Shown: positions 1-10,289 of the stretch, piece by piece
How positions within the stretch are numbered: position 1 is the first letter of the stretch
Layout of the letters: each line of letters begins with the position of its first letter
Source: Strigamia acuminata
Taxonomy: Eukaryota > Arthropoda > Chilopoda > Geophilomorpha > Linotaeniidae
Assembly (NCBI GenBank): GCA_949358305.1
Contig: OX442320.1
Span: 4,914,259-4,978,258, forward strand
DNA length: 64,000 nt
Direction: 5' to 3'
Translations under genes and position numbers: made by a program
The notes under the pieces: generated by a model
What the model saw: the letters and a program-made list of their open reading frames with translations, nothing else
The model's database searches: none
What the model was told of the DNA's origin: nothing

Positions 1-370
1 ACTTAAAAAAAACTTACTTTTTAACATATTGTGTGACATTGCCAAAGATATTTTGGAGAAAGTTGGGTAGTCAAACAAAAGAGCATTAATATCCACCCTG
101 TTATCAGACAAAATGAACTCGGTCTACAATGTTATTGGAAACCAATAATCCAATACTTAAATGCCATATATCATAGGTGAATGGACGGATCTTCTTGGTC
201 ATACTTGTACAGTTTGTGGGATATCAATTTAACCTAAAATTTCAACTACCATTGCCAAAGTTGGATCAGTTTGAACCATCACAAGATGATGTCCACAGAT
301 TGGATCAATATCGCTATAAAATTTTTTCTTTCGATCTCTTAGTGTTGGAAATGAATGTTGTGGGTTTCCG
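1..370. other. AT-rich non-coding sequence, left edge
   Basis: No gene is recognised. A minus-strand open stretch (411-229) reads for 60 codons with fairly ordinary amino-acid composition and ends just before a GT, but it matches no family I know. The channel gene on the minus strand must continue beyond position 1, so this is probably inside its second large intron. Confidence 0.4.
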
Positions 371-509
371 ATGATTAAAATCACCGAATACTGAATACCG
401 GTATTTACCAACTATTAAAGTCACCGAATACTGAATACCGGTATTTACCAACTATTAAAGTCACCGAATACTGAATACCGGTATTTACCAACTATTAAAG
501 TCACCGAAC
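371..509 (+). repeat. Tandem repeat, 40-bp unit, about 3.3 copies
   Basis: The unit begins tcaccgaatactgaatacc and repeats at 381, 421 and 461 with no differences between the three full copies. A partial copy follows at 501 and a degenerate start precedes at 371. Each unit contains the palindromic core taccggta. Identical copies suggest recent expansion. Confidence 0.95.
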
Positions 510-609
510 ACTAGTGTTTGCAGCAGGTACTTTTTCCTTAACATTATTATATTTTTTACACTATATTTAGTGTAAGGTAAAAGTGGGTCGCGGTTGAAGT
601 TTTAAGTTA

Positions 610-766
610 TACAATGGTGGAAAAAAGTTTGAGACCACTACAGTTTTTTTAGTTGCAAGTCAAATTTTGATGCCAATTCTTGCAGTTTTTACACCAAATT
701 CTGCATTTGTTTCACCACATTCTAAAGCAATATACTACTCTACTCTTCTTCCATTTAGAGATGATA
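610..766 (-). mobile_element. Dispersed repeat, Tc1/mariner-like end (copy 1)
   Basis: Read on the minus strand this about 155-bp segment matches 13493-13637 closely over its whole length, ending in a terminus of the type ttttttccaccactgta next to a TA. A short conserved end beside TA is typical of Tc1/mariner-type transposons. No transposase is present, so this is a fragment or non-autonomous copy. Two copies in one window define the family. Confidence 0.75.
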
Positions 767-1379
767 TTAATGTTCCAATGTTTGAATTTCACCAAATAAT
801 GCACCTACCCACGCTAAGGACAACAGGCCGAACAGCAAATGTCTTCCGAAAATATTTTAATTTTTAGAAAAATAAATTTAAAAAAATCCTTTCCTGAAGT
901 TTAAATTGATTTTAGATTGGGCTGAGTGTTAGATAAAATCCACAATTCCAAGAAGTCAGATAAGATGAGCAGTTGGCTGTCAGACACTACGTCTTTTTGA
1001 AGAATTATTTTCCAAGTGCTTATGCCAATTCTTGAGTAAAATGCAAGACAAGATGGAAGGAGCAGAGTAAGGTTATGGTATTGTAATTCAATTCCAAGAC
1101 ACGAACAACAAGTGCACGAAAGCTGAGAGCACGGGGGTTTGAGCAAATCGAGTTAGAGTAAAAGAAGCAAGCAGCACTCCTGAGAAAACACTCTTAAAAT
1201 GCTGTTTTTCTGCACGCAAAAGGCAAACATTTTTCTCTCTCAGGCATGAAAGCATAACACTGACCCCAATTTTATGACCAGCTCAACATCTCTTGCAAAG
1301 ATCAAAAAGTTTCTAAACAATTTTTAATTGTGTTTATTTAATTTTTTTTTAATTTTTATGTAAAAAAATCAATTCTTAT
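767..1379. other. Unique AT-rich sequence, nothing recognised
   Basis: There is a minus-strand 81-codon open frame (1146-901) without recognisable domain, start context or splice signals. I treat it as chance. Confidence 0.4.
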
Positions 1380-1470
1380 ATGCTTCATGTCTTGTTAAAT
1401 TCTCTAAAATGCTTCAGGTATTGTTAAATTCTCTAAAATGCTTCAGGTCTTATTAAATTCTCTAAAATGC
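1380..1470 (+). repeat. Tandem repeat, 29-bp unit, 3 copies
   Basis: The unit starts atgcttcaggt and ends aattctctaaa. Three units differ by a few substitutions and decay after 1468. Confidence 0.9.
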
Positions 1471-1539
1471 AGAGTCTCTAAACTGCTTCAAGCATTACAG
1501 TATTACCCCACTTTAAACCGCATGCCTGTATAGTGCAAT

Positions 1540-1736
1540 GTTTACCGACATGCCGGTATACATGGTGCGAGGTTTACGCATTCAAAGCACAAAGCACAAC
1601 CAACTTGAAAAAGAAAAAAAGGGGTGAGAGGTAAACTTGGTCCAGAATAGACTGGGCCAAGCTTAACCAATCACGGAAAAGTCAAAAAACCAATCATACC
1701 GGCAGTTTCACTTTATACTGGCATGCCGGTAAAAAC
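1540..1736. mobile_element. Small MITE with imperfect terminal inverted repeats
   Basis: The left arm (1540-1560, core accgacatgccggtata) and right arm (1714-1736, core tatactggcatgccggt) are reverse complements with about two mismatches, enclosing about 150 bp. An inner pair (ttggtccag / ctgggccaag near 1640-1665) makes a second stem. There is no coding capacity. The family was not seen elsewhere in the window. Confidence 0.6.
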
Positions 1737-1823
1737 TGTTTGACTGAAATTCCAGCAAACACACCAGACAAATGCCTGATATCCCATGAAATCTCATGCT
1801 AAACACAATTTACCGCCCTTTCG

Positions 1824-1977
1824 GTTTAGCTGTTTTAAGTTTATCTATCATTATTTGCCCGATCTATCTTTTAATACTGTTGATAGGGCAAGACGAGAAA
1901 CCGGGTCAAGATTGATGTCATTGAATCTTCATGGATTTTTTATTCCACCTGGTAGATAAACTTAAAACAGCTAAACT
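1824..1977. repeat. 24-bp inverted repeat around a 100-bp loop
   Basis: gtttagctgttttaagttta (1824 onward) is mirrored by its reverse complement ending at 1977, essentially perfect for about 24 bp. Such a stem can be a MITE foldback or a transcribed hairpin. The arms are short for a MITE and I saw no target duplication. Confidence 0.65.
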
Positions 1978-1979
1978 GA

Positions 1980-3935
1980 TGGAAAGATTTTTCCACAACT
2001 GTACACCAAATAAAAATTTAAAAAAAAATCAAAAAAATTAAAAGAAAAAAATATTCCAACCATAAGAGATCAATAAAAGATAATCTTCCGAAGAACTGTA
2101 CCGGCTAAGGACACATCCGTTTCAATTGTAAATTTTACAAATTTCTGTTTCACCACCAAGGACATAACCTTTACTATCCCATAAAATTACACATAAAGAC
2201 CACTTTGTGCCAACACTATTTATACCATCAAACCCTTGTTCATTACACATTTAGCACTAAATATTTTAGAGATGTCAGAATGATAAAAATGCTCATTTCC
2301 ACACAAACTTCCACTCATACTTAAATGATGATTGTGCAAGTTTTACAATTCATACTGCAGCATTTCCAAATGTTTCCAAATGTAAAGTATTAATCACTCA
2401 AACTTCCCACTTAAATTTCTTCCCCCCACCCATATTTCAAACTTTTTCCAAACAAAAAAAGAAAGAAAAAAAACTTCTTTCAGCCTATCGGATCCATAGA
2501 AAACTCAAGTTATCTAAGTCCAGAGGGTACAGACCCCATTACCTTTTTAAAGCAATTCACTTGGTGCACACAACAAAGAAGACTGAAATAGCTCACTAGA
2601 AACATTTTCTCTCCGAAAGAAAAAAAAAACCTACAAAAGCGAAGACTTCGGTTGAAAATTCCCCCGTTACTCCAGTCATCACCTATATATATAAATCTAT
2701 ATCAATGATCAGCCCTTACCACTAGTCATTGGCTATTAACTGCAGGGGGTGTTGTTTTTCTCCCACTTCAAAATGTCCTCCAAAAAGATAAGAGTTTTTG
2801 AAGGCAAATAAAAAAATTCTTCAAGGACAGGCTCCACCAAGGTTGCTCATTGGCCATAATGCAGCGCCGTTACTCTTTGCAGACACAACAGATAAATGAA
2901 CCAACCTCTTTTCTTCCCCAAAAAAGTCAACAAAAAGCCTAGCCCATTTAACCCATTCCATAAAAAAGAGACAGGCGCTATGGCTGTGTTCTCAAGGATG
3001 TCTTGCAAGATTCTTGTCAAACTTGATGCAATTTTATGACGTCATGTTCGAAAAACTGTCACATAAAAAATAGTTTGAGATCAGAAACACAGTTTGACCT
3101 CGACTTGCAGGGTCAGTTGGTGGTGTGAGATATATTGCATCAGTTTGGCCCACACCGTGCCCGCTCTCATTCTTCTCAACTGAGGTGGACACAGAGTCAA
3201 GAATGCAGAAGTAAAGTGTAGCCATTCTTTCAGCAAATGACCCGTGCACGCTTTCAATTGGTGCTGTCATCAGATTTTTCTCAATCCCAACTGCACTTCA
3301 TCACAAACTTTGCCAACTAATACAATTAAAGTTCCCGCTGATGGAATTGTCAACAAAGTCAATTAACTATGCAAAACATGCCGAACGACACCGTAGAACC
3401 TCTAATAAAGGTCAGTTCGCACGTTAATTCACACTAGACTTGACTTTGACTCACGGTCGAAAAGCAGTGGTTTTTGGGATTGAATTAACACCAGAACGGC
3501 CGGAATTTCCGCCTACCCAGAATGGCTAAAACCGGTCATAATGACTCATTGAGAAAATAATAACCAGACTGAAATTAAAATTTCCGTTTTAATTTTATTA
3601 GGTTTTATAAAATCAGTGAATTTTCCTTGTACTATTTTCTTCGCATGTTTCGCGTGTTTCTGAATTTAAAACAACTCAATTTGACGCCAAAACGCTGTAT
3701 GCACGTATTGTTCATGCTATTTCGACCGGTCTTTTTGACCAGTTTCAGTCGGACTAGGTTAATTCTCTCTTTTTTTAAAAAATATTTTGTAAGAAAAATT
3801 TTCTAAAAAAAAAAACACCATTGTAAACCCATTGTGTTTATTGCTACAGCTGTTTTAAACAGCTGTGCCAGTCAAAATGACCAGTCTCGCCGTTCTAGTG
3901 TTAACGTAAACCCCGACGCCGACTTAATTTATGCT
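1980..3935. other. Long non-coding stretch
   Basis: AT-rich and mostly single copy. A minus-strand 78-codon open frame (3270-3034) and a splice-like 20-nt segment near 2711 were examined and not accepted. Probably intron of the minus-strand channel gene. Confidence 0.4.
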
Positions 3936-4162
3936 TATACTCTTGTTCGACTCAAGAGTGTACCCTTCTCCCATTGGCCGAGCCGCATTACTCCTAACTC
4001 CAGTCTGTATTACCATAGAGTAAAGAATCTATGGTATTACTGCCACTAGGAGAAGTAGTTCTTATTTTTATTATTATTATTACTACATTTTTGGATCACT
4101 ACACCAGTGATACGGCTCGGCCAATGGGAGAAGGGTACACTCTTGAGTCGAACAAGAGTATA
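3936..4162. mobile_element. MITE with perfect 50-bp terminal inverted repeats
   Basis: The left arm (3936-3985, starts tatactcttgttcgactcaa) and right arm (4113-4162) are perfect reverse complements over 50 bases. The outermost TA can be read as a TA target duplication, as for Tc1/mariner-type elements. The centre has a further 8-bp stem (taccatag/ctatggta near 4011-4037) and an ATT microsatellite. Perfect arms imply recent insertion or conversion. Internal ends (gagccg...ccagtgatacggct) resemble those of the element at 59320-59575. Confidence 0.9.
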
Positions 4163-5374
4163 GTTCACACTTAAACCACTTTTGTCGAAGTTATGACTTT
4201 TATTTCTGTTCGGTAATTTTGTTATTACTTAAAAACCATGCCCAATTCCAAGTTATATAACCTTAACTAAAATATTGTGTTGTTAATACAAATTAAAGGA
4301 TTTTGCTCAAACGCTTTCAGTTAATTATCATTTCGCAATCTTAGTTTTGACCTGACGCTGTGTCCATTAAAAGCTTTGATCTTGAACAGCACCTGGCCCT
4401 GTAACCTCAGCTTCAATGACCTACTAAAGGTTAAGCAATCTTCAGTTTATTATTTCTCAGGCTATCCTAGCTTTGTTAACTGCATAGCTGGTTAGACTTT
4501 GACCAATATCCAAATTTGACAATATTGCCGATATCGATAACTTAAACATCTGTCGTTTGGACAGAACATTTTGTTGGTTTTATTTCACCCTAAACATAGT
4601 TGATATTGTGCATTTCTGGTTCTCAGTTCAGTGCACTGCATTTCAGTAGAAGCTCTTCTGCCTGTGGCACTCCCAATTGTGTGTACAAGTTCAAGCTTTG
4701 TCTTTATCATCAGCAGTATCTGGCAAGAAGTCATGAAGAAATTCTAACAACACTAGATTTTCAAGGTGTGGACCCAAATGTCAACACAATCCTTCATCTG
4801 TATTGATTTTTCCAGCCAGGTGGAATACCACAAAGGTTGTTTTTAAAATTTATTTTTAAAGTATAAATTATGTACACTTTGGTTGTGTTTACAACTTTTG
4901 TGCAATGAAAACACGGAAACAAAATTACAAACATTAAAATAAGTATTTTAAACAATCAATTCATGTTTTCTTGTACAAAAACATGATTGCAAACCCTTCA
5001 TTTCCAATCAATAAAATGTTGAATCCAAACTGCTGTGCAATTTCCCTCTCAAATTATATTTAATTCATATCACTGTAAAGCAATCACGACCAGCAATCAC
5101 CCAGAAACTCAATTTACCTCAAACCAGCCATGTATACTATTATAGTGCACAAAATCATATCAACTCACTCACAGATTCCCTAACACACAATTTATATTTG
5201 CTGGAATATCCATTTTAATCAAATTTATCTACTTATCAATAAACGTCACATTTACAATATACCTAATCAATTACTCCACAACTACTTTTCATCAGTTCTA
5301 CACACAACTCCGCAATAACGTCTTAGTTTGACGTCCTTGTTCAACACTGAGCCCGATTGTGCATTAATCATTAA
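4163..5374. other. Non-coding stretch with one unidentified open frame (4600-4806, +)
   Basis: The open frame follows a pyrimidine-rich segment ending in AG (about 4617) and reads about 60 codons to a stop at 4804. Its residues are varied, unlike low-complexity neighbours, but I recognise no family and see no poly(A) signal close by. The remainder is AT-rich without features. Confidence 0.3.
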
Positions 5375-5735
5375 GCATTCGAGGGCGGCTCTTATATCAA
5401 ATCGCCTCTCTCGGGTGCGGCTCTTATTTCAGAGCGAATCTTAATCGTAAAATACGATGCATTTTATATATGATTCCAATACATTTAAGATGTATTCCAA
5501 TTAGTTGGAGAATATATTCTCGATGTATTCTGTATATATTGTGCGTATTTGTATTCAATATATGTATAATGGATACATCTGTAATATACTTAAAAGAAAG
5601 GCCACTTTTAGTATATTGTTACGTGGTTTAGTGTCTATCGGTAAAATTTAGCAACTTAAAATGTCAAATCGTGCAGTACAGATCGGCTGTTGATCGGGAC
5701 AGTCTGTACGCGTGACAATATTCTACATATACATA
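5375..5735. mobile_element. Degenerate DNA-transposon remnant of the 'cgaataagagccgcc' type
   Basis: The left part has two diverged copies of a cgagggcggctctta motif. The right end (atcggctgttgatcgggac...gtacgcgtgacaata) resembles the right end of the element at 18670-18830. This indicates one family with motif-rich subterminal regions, decayed here. No coding sequence. Confidence 0.5.
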
Positions 5736-5980
5736 ACTTGTATTATAAATACATTTTAAACATGTACGATAAATACATTACTTTTTGTGTGGTTTACGCA
5801 CATTTACAAACTGCAGGCGCATCAGGAATCCCTGTGCTGATTTCGTAGCCATGAATGACTAATGCATCAATAATTCGAACTGCAATGAAAATTTCAATTT
5901 ATCGTCTCTTTAGATGTTATTACAATTTGTTTTGCTTTGTTTGACCCAGTTAAGATGAAGTAAAGTGAGGTGATGGCAGA

Positions 5981-6181
5981 TTAGCAGAGAACTTGACTTC
6001 CTGCGTTAATAATTCTGTTAGATGCATTAGTCACTCCTGGCCGCAAAGATCTCTGAATCGCCTGTAGTTTATAAATATGTATCCTGTACAAATGTGAAAC
6101 AGACACCACCTGTTGTTTAAATCTTCCAACTTTCTGTGGACACCAAGAGTTGAGGTAAAAGATGCAAGCTTTGACATCCAT
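5981..6181 (-). other. Unidentified 66-codon open frame
   Basis: Reads from ATG at 6181 to a stop at 5981 with a varied composition including KLQAIQRSLRPGVTNAS. No domain is recognised, and no convincing splice sites or poly(A) signal accompany it. It abuts the transposon at 6188, so it could be a degraded coding piece of a mobile element, or chance. Confidence 0.2.
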
Positions 6182-6187
6182 TTCCTT

Positions 6188-6688
6188 GCTAAAGCTTAGT
6201 ACTCATAAGCGTAGGAAACCAGTCTGCCCACAGAAATTTTGCATACAGAAAAAACCGATACTCACAAATCTCATTCCAGTCTTGGAATGTCTGTGACATG
6301 AGATATGTTCTGCGACATAAAAAATTAACTTTCTGGCATGTCTATGCAACAGAAAGCTAATCTTTGTTTCCGGGCACACAAACTTCTGTGGCACAGAAAG
6401 TAGCGATCCATCTTGACAATTTGTGACTGATCGTAATTTTTTTTAACCGGACTCAAATATGGTGTGAGTCTATTAGAATGCGACTAGGGTTAAAGTTTGC
6501 GTAAGACTGGTTTATTTAACAAAATACAAAATGGCATACAGTGGGGATTAGCGGGAGCCAAAACTAGGGACAGGGGATGGAGTCCGGGAGTCACATATGG
6601 CTTTTCTGTCAAGTCTATACACACAGAAAAGTCTGTGGGCGTACACTTCTGTTAGCAGATGATCTTATGAGTACTGAGCTTCAGCTAC
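6188..6688. mobile_element. Non-autonomous DNA transposon, TIR gct(t/c)agtactcataag (copy 1)
   Basis: The left end (6195 region, gcttagtactcataag) and right end (6663-6680, cttatgagtactgagc) are inverted repeats of about 16-20 bp. Subterminal cccacaga motifs are also inverted. The TIR matches that of the element at 42178-42791 (gccta(a/g)tactcat), so the two belong to one family although their interiors differ. About 500 bp, no transposase. Confidence 0.7.
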
Positions 6689-7639
6689 ATAAAAGACGTA
6701 TGTTCCGATTGGTTAATATCCCAAAGACCTTTTACATTACATTGCACTATAAAACGCCATGTCATTGCAATGTTTTGATGTCGTGATGTCACGTTACCCC
6801 GTGCAAATTACCCAATGAATTCCTTGTTAATTCTACTCAGAGAAAAAAAATCTCTCGTCAAAGAAGTAACTTTCTCGAAAACACGCTAAAACTAAAAGAT
6901 GGCACCTCACAAATGTAAGGAATTTTGACTGGCAACACTCGGCTTTTAATTCAATATTTAAAAGACGTAAAAAAAATGTGGGTCAATTTTTACGACCCAT
7001 TTCAACGACGTCGTCTTCTTTCGCACCCACGATAGCCCATTCCCAAGATCTTTAGAAAAAATAAGAATTCCATCGCCGCATAAAACCGTTATCTCCGTAA
7101 TACTCCGACTGCAAGATGGCGTCTGGAAGGTAAAATTGGAGTTTTTGGCGCATGAATTGCTCGCTCTGCTCAAGCAACGACACAAAGTGCACAAAAGACT
7201 ATAAGGCATGACAGATGCAGCCAGGAGGCCTCGTCGACAAAGGAAAGAGATGAGAGAGAACCTGATTAAGCGCAGACAAGTAAAGCAGATGATCCAACTT
7301 GGCACAGTCATTAAAAATAGAATATTCCATTTAAAGAGCCGATACTAGGCAGGGCTGGGCCTCCAGCCATTGGATTCTCTTTGGGGATTCAATCTTATTC
7401 AATATATCTCTCCGACATTAGGCCTAGCATCAGCCATGTAGCCATTAAACAAAGCCAAGTTTGAACAATTCCCTCAATTTCCCTCGGCTATATGTCATTA
7501 GCACGCTGTACAAGCGACGTTTTAAAGATTGCCGCCGCTTTCTCCCCACTTTATTTTCACGATAAATTGTGTTCAATCATCATCTCCTTCCTCGTTGCGC
7601 TCGTGACGAGTTAACGCGAACAATCGAGGAAATAGAACG
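6689..7639. other. CpG-containing non-coding stretch
   Basis: Around 7090-7320 both strands stay open for some distance (minus 117 codons, 7311-6958; plus, an Arg/Lys-rich run near 7208-7320). The plus-strand run is very basic and could be a remnant of a transposon DNA-binding region, but no family is recognised. A short inverted pair (gggtcaatttttacgaccc) lies at 6981-7000. Confidence 0.3.
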
Positions 7640-7735
7640 ATGCGCACAAAACAAGCGATAATAACACGCAGATACGTGCAAATTCATACTGGAGAAAAAC
7701 CATTCAAATGTCATTTATTAAAGACTTTTATTTAA
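7640..7735 (+). pseudogene. C2H2 zinc-finger fragment
   Basis: ATG at 7640 to TAA at 7733 gives 31 codons containing RRYVQIHTGEKPFKCH. That is the end of one C2H2 finger (the final zinc-binding His), the canonical HTGEKPFKC linker, and the first Cys of the next finger. The second Cys of that finger is absent: after CH the frame runs LLKTFI and stops. No other fingers are visible on either side. This is best read as a broken or retroposed scrap of a zinc-finger gene. An exon truncated by splicing is possible, but no donor is obvious. Confidence 0.7.
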
Positions 7736-8062
7736 CTTGACATGAATGTTTGTGTGTTTCAACTTCCGACTATTGTAGCGCACTCTGGCGGCGATTCGAA
7801 GCGCCAATTTAAAAGCCTTTTTCCAAAAGCTTATTTTTTTATATTTACTTGTACATCGCAAAGTACCCGGACCGGATTTCATAGCATAGAACAAAACTGT
7901 GTTACACATTCTTAAAAAAATCAATCAAACTGGTCCGGTCTCCTTCAATTGAGGACAATGTGAACATTCACTTCCACATTTAACAGTTATATTCCAATCG
8001 GCTTACCGGATATTCAAGTCGCCCACCCAGGATTTAAAGGAATTTCAAAATCCGGATCTTAC

Positions 8063-8181
8063 CTACGTCTCCATTAGTGAAATTTCCTTGTGGTCGTATT
8101 CGACTGTCGTATCGTCCGCCGATGATATCGTCAAGGATTTGTTTTTCCTTGTTGCGAAAGTTGACAATTTCTCTCCCGCAT
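8063..8181 (-). CDS. Cys-loop ligand-gated anion channel, N-terminal extracellular exon (GluCl/GlyR-like)
   Basis: Internal exon of 119 nt on the minus strand. It is preceded by an acceptor (gattgcag, 8182-8189) and followed by donor GTAAGA (8062-8057). Entered after two bases of a codon, it reads 39 residues with no stop: CGREIVNFRNKEKQ, then ILDDIIGGRYDSRIRP, then QGNFTNGDV. The helix-loop pattern NFR-K-E-ILD-IIG-YD-RIRP-G is the conserved start of the ligand-binding domain of invertebrate glutamate-gated chloride channels, and is close to glycine-receptor subunits (YDARIRP). NFT is a potential N-glycosylation site. The exon ends after the first base of a Gly-type codon, just before the GP-x-V-V-x-V strand, a splice position I recall as shared across this receptor family. 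These are plasma-membrane pentameric channels gated by glutamate or glycine. Family membership is clear; ligand choice is inferred. The downstream exons (beta strands, Cys loop, M1-M4) are not in the window. Confidence 0.9.
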
Positions 8182-8441
8182 CTGCAATCGTAAAAACAAG
8201 AACATGAAAACACACATCAACAACGTTCATCTTTAAGAACCTCGTCTCAGAACTAACTCTAAGAAGTAAGTCCCCATGCGGCTGTTAAATGCATTGTTTT
8301 AAAGCACAAATCCTGAGAGGCTACGTCTCATTTGCACGAGGGTTTGACGCTACCGCTTAAAAGTGCCACTAAACAGCGAATTCAACCACTGCCAATAAGC
8401 CACACCATTAGCAGCAACCAGCTAAAAGTGAATCAGAGTGG
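8182..8441. other. Intron sequence
   Basis: Start of the 14.7-kb intron (8182-22919) between the two coding exons of the channel gene. No feature was seen before the MITE at 8442. Confidence 0.6.
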
Positions 8442-8626
8442 TAGAGTCGAACCTCGTTATAACAAACCGCGATATAACGAATTTTTCCTTATAACGAACC
8501 GCAATATAACAAATTTTTCTTTATAACGAACCACGATATAACGAATTTTTCCTTATAACGAACTTTCGTTATAACAAACCGATTGCTGAAGTCCCTTGCG
8601 ATTCGTTATAACGAGGCTCGACTGTA
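8442..8626. mobile_element. pogo/Tigger-like MITE with internal 32-bp repeats
   Basis: The ends read tagagtcgaacctcgttata and, inverted, tataacgaggctcgactgta, flanked by TA. This TIR (cagtcgaacctcgttataac type) is characteristic of many pogo/Tigger non-autonomous elements. Inside are three 32-bp repeats built on ataacgaaccgcgatataac. Other family members in the window lie at 9255-9424, 36410-36785 (two, nested) and 38757-38830. Confidence 0.85.
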
Positions 8627-9099
8627 TTTCCACTTTTAGTGGCACGTCAATTACCCTTTCAGTGTCGGGTATTTTATGCATGCACAGACCCTCAGTGTCA
8701 GACACAACGTATATTGACAGTTTGACAGTAAAAAGGTTAAAAGTCAATAAAAATGGTTAAATAACGTTAAAACGTCCAAAAAAGATCAGCGGCAAAGTGA
8801 AAAAATAATAATAATATTACCAAACTGCATTTACTATTATTGGACGTAACGTTCGGATATTGATTTAGACAAAAGTCACTTGGGACTTACAGACGACTAA
8901 ATTGAAATTGAAGAAGATTTTTATGACGAATAAGAGTTTTGCTCTAATCAAATATTTTCGTTGTCAAAAATTGTTTGTTTGTTTCTTTCATCCAGGCCTT
9001 TATTCCTGGAAAAGTAATTTGCTCCAAGTAGCCATGGCCTGTCTAATGGAGCAGATGATATACGCAACCAATTAATTACAAACGACCAGGTGAAAGAAA
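8627..9099. other. Non-coding intron stretch
   Basis: No repeats or reading frames of note. An AAT microsatellite of a few units is at about 8805-8818. Confidence 0.4.
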
Positions 9100-9755
9100 C
9101 GAAATAAATAGCGTATTTATTCGAATAAGAGCCACCCTGGATTAAGAGCCGGGGCTGAGGGAACAAGAATACCGTATTATCGCTACAATATGGCAATTTT
9201 TTGTATTTAATGTAACAAACGTTGAACGTACGCTACGCTCGTTACACTAAATACAGTCGGAACTCTTTATAACGAATTATCGATATAACGAATACCTAAA
9301 AATGGCTGGTTTGCTTGGCTGGCCATAGAACACCATGTTAAAAAATTTCGATATAATGAATTCTCGTTATAATGAATAGATTTTTCCGGTTCCTTGCGAT
9401 TGGTTATAGAGAGTTTCGACTGTATACGTTAACCTAAATACAACTTTTGTTTTTCGGTTAGACTAGTTAGAATTTTTAACTTGGGCACGAATAACTATGC
9501 GGAAAAATGTAGTTACCGTAATTCTTAATTAAGAACAGCGGCTTTTATTTCATATTGCTGCTCTTTGTCGCTGCTACAATTCAAGGGTGACTCTTAATTA
9601 TAAAAGTGGCCGCGGGAAGTGTGGTACATTCGTTATACGTTCGTTCTGAGAAGTTGCTGACAGAGCACGTGTAATTTCATCGAATAATAGCCGCGGTTCC
9701 TATTATATCAAATCACCATTCTCAGGCTCAAATACAATTCACGATAAATACCGTA
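9100..9755. mobile_element. Degenerate 'taccgtatt' element interrupted by a pogo-like MITE
   Basis: The flanks contain tattcgaataagagccaccc (9117-9136), attaagagccgg and ataccgtatt on the left, and gttaccgtaattcttaatta and gataaataccgtaaatgc on the right. These are motifs shared with the elements at 5375 and 18670. The middle (9255-9424) is a separate MITE. The host element is too decayed for exact ends. Confidence 0.5.
9255..9424. mobile_element. pogo/Tigger-like MITE
   Basis: About 170 bp. The left end, acagtcggaactctttataa, is mirrored by the right end gagagtttcgactgta and flanked by TA on both sides. The interior keeps the cgatataacgaat / cgttataatgaat pair. No coding sequence. It sits inside the older remnant at 9100-9755. 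Confidence 0.85.
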
Positions 9756-9829
9756 AATGCTCTAATAGAATGCGAGATTCCTCATTCTATGCGGTATGCA
9801 CTACAACGCGGGCCTAAATTGACCGAAAC

Positions 9830-10285
9830 GACCAAATTGAATAAAAATGAATGAATTGAATGTCTCAATTAACAAAAATAACCACATTAAATATTAAAAT
9901 TAACAAAAATGACCAAATTAAATGTCAAAATTAACAAAATTGACCAAATTAAATGTCAAAATTAACAAAAATGACCAAATTAAATGTCAAAATTAACAAA
10001 AATGACCAAATTGAATATTTAAATTATCAAAAATGACCAAATTAAATGCCTAAATTAACAAAAGTGACCAAATTGAATGTCTAAATTAACAAAAATGACC
10101 AAATTGAATGTCTAAATTAACAAAAATGACCAAATTGAATATTTAAATTAACAAAAGTGACCAAATTGAATGTCTAAATTAACAAAAATGACCAAATTGA
10201 ATATTTAAATTAACAAAAGTGACCAAATTGAATATTTAAATTAACAAAAATGACCAAATTGAATATCTAAATTAACAAAAATGAC
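9830..10285 (+). repeat. Minisatellite, about 31-bp unit, about 14 copies
   Basis: The unit is aattaacaaaaatgaccaaa followed by ttgaatgtct, with single-base variants. It is A-rich and very poor in G, so strongly strand-asymmetric. Confidence 0.95.
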
Positions 10286-10289
10286 TGAA

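Noticed and set aside
2711-2745. 20-nt splice-bounded segment on the minus strand
   Set aside because: Considered as the next receptor exon; it puts a stop in frame after the donor phase of the exon at 8063 and encodes nothing receptor-like.
1-8062. Further exons of the channel gene
   Set aside because: I looked on the minus strand for the GP-x-V-V-x-V strand, MEYS and FRQxW motifs with flanking splice sites and found none; the gene must continue outside the window.
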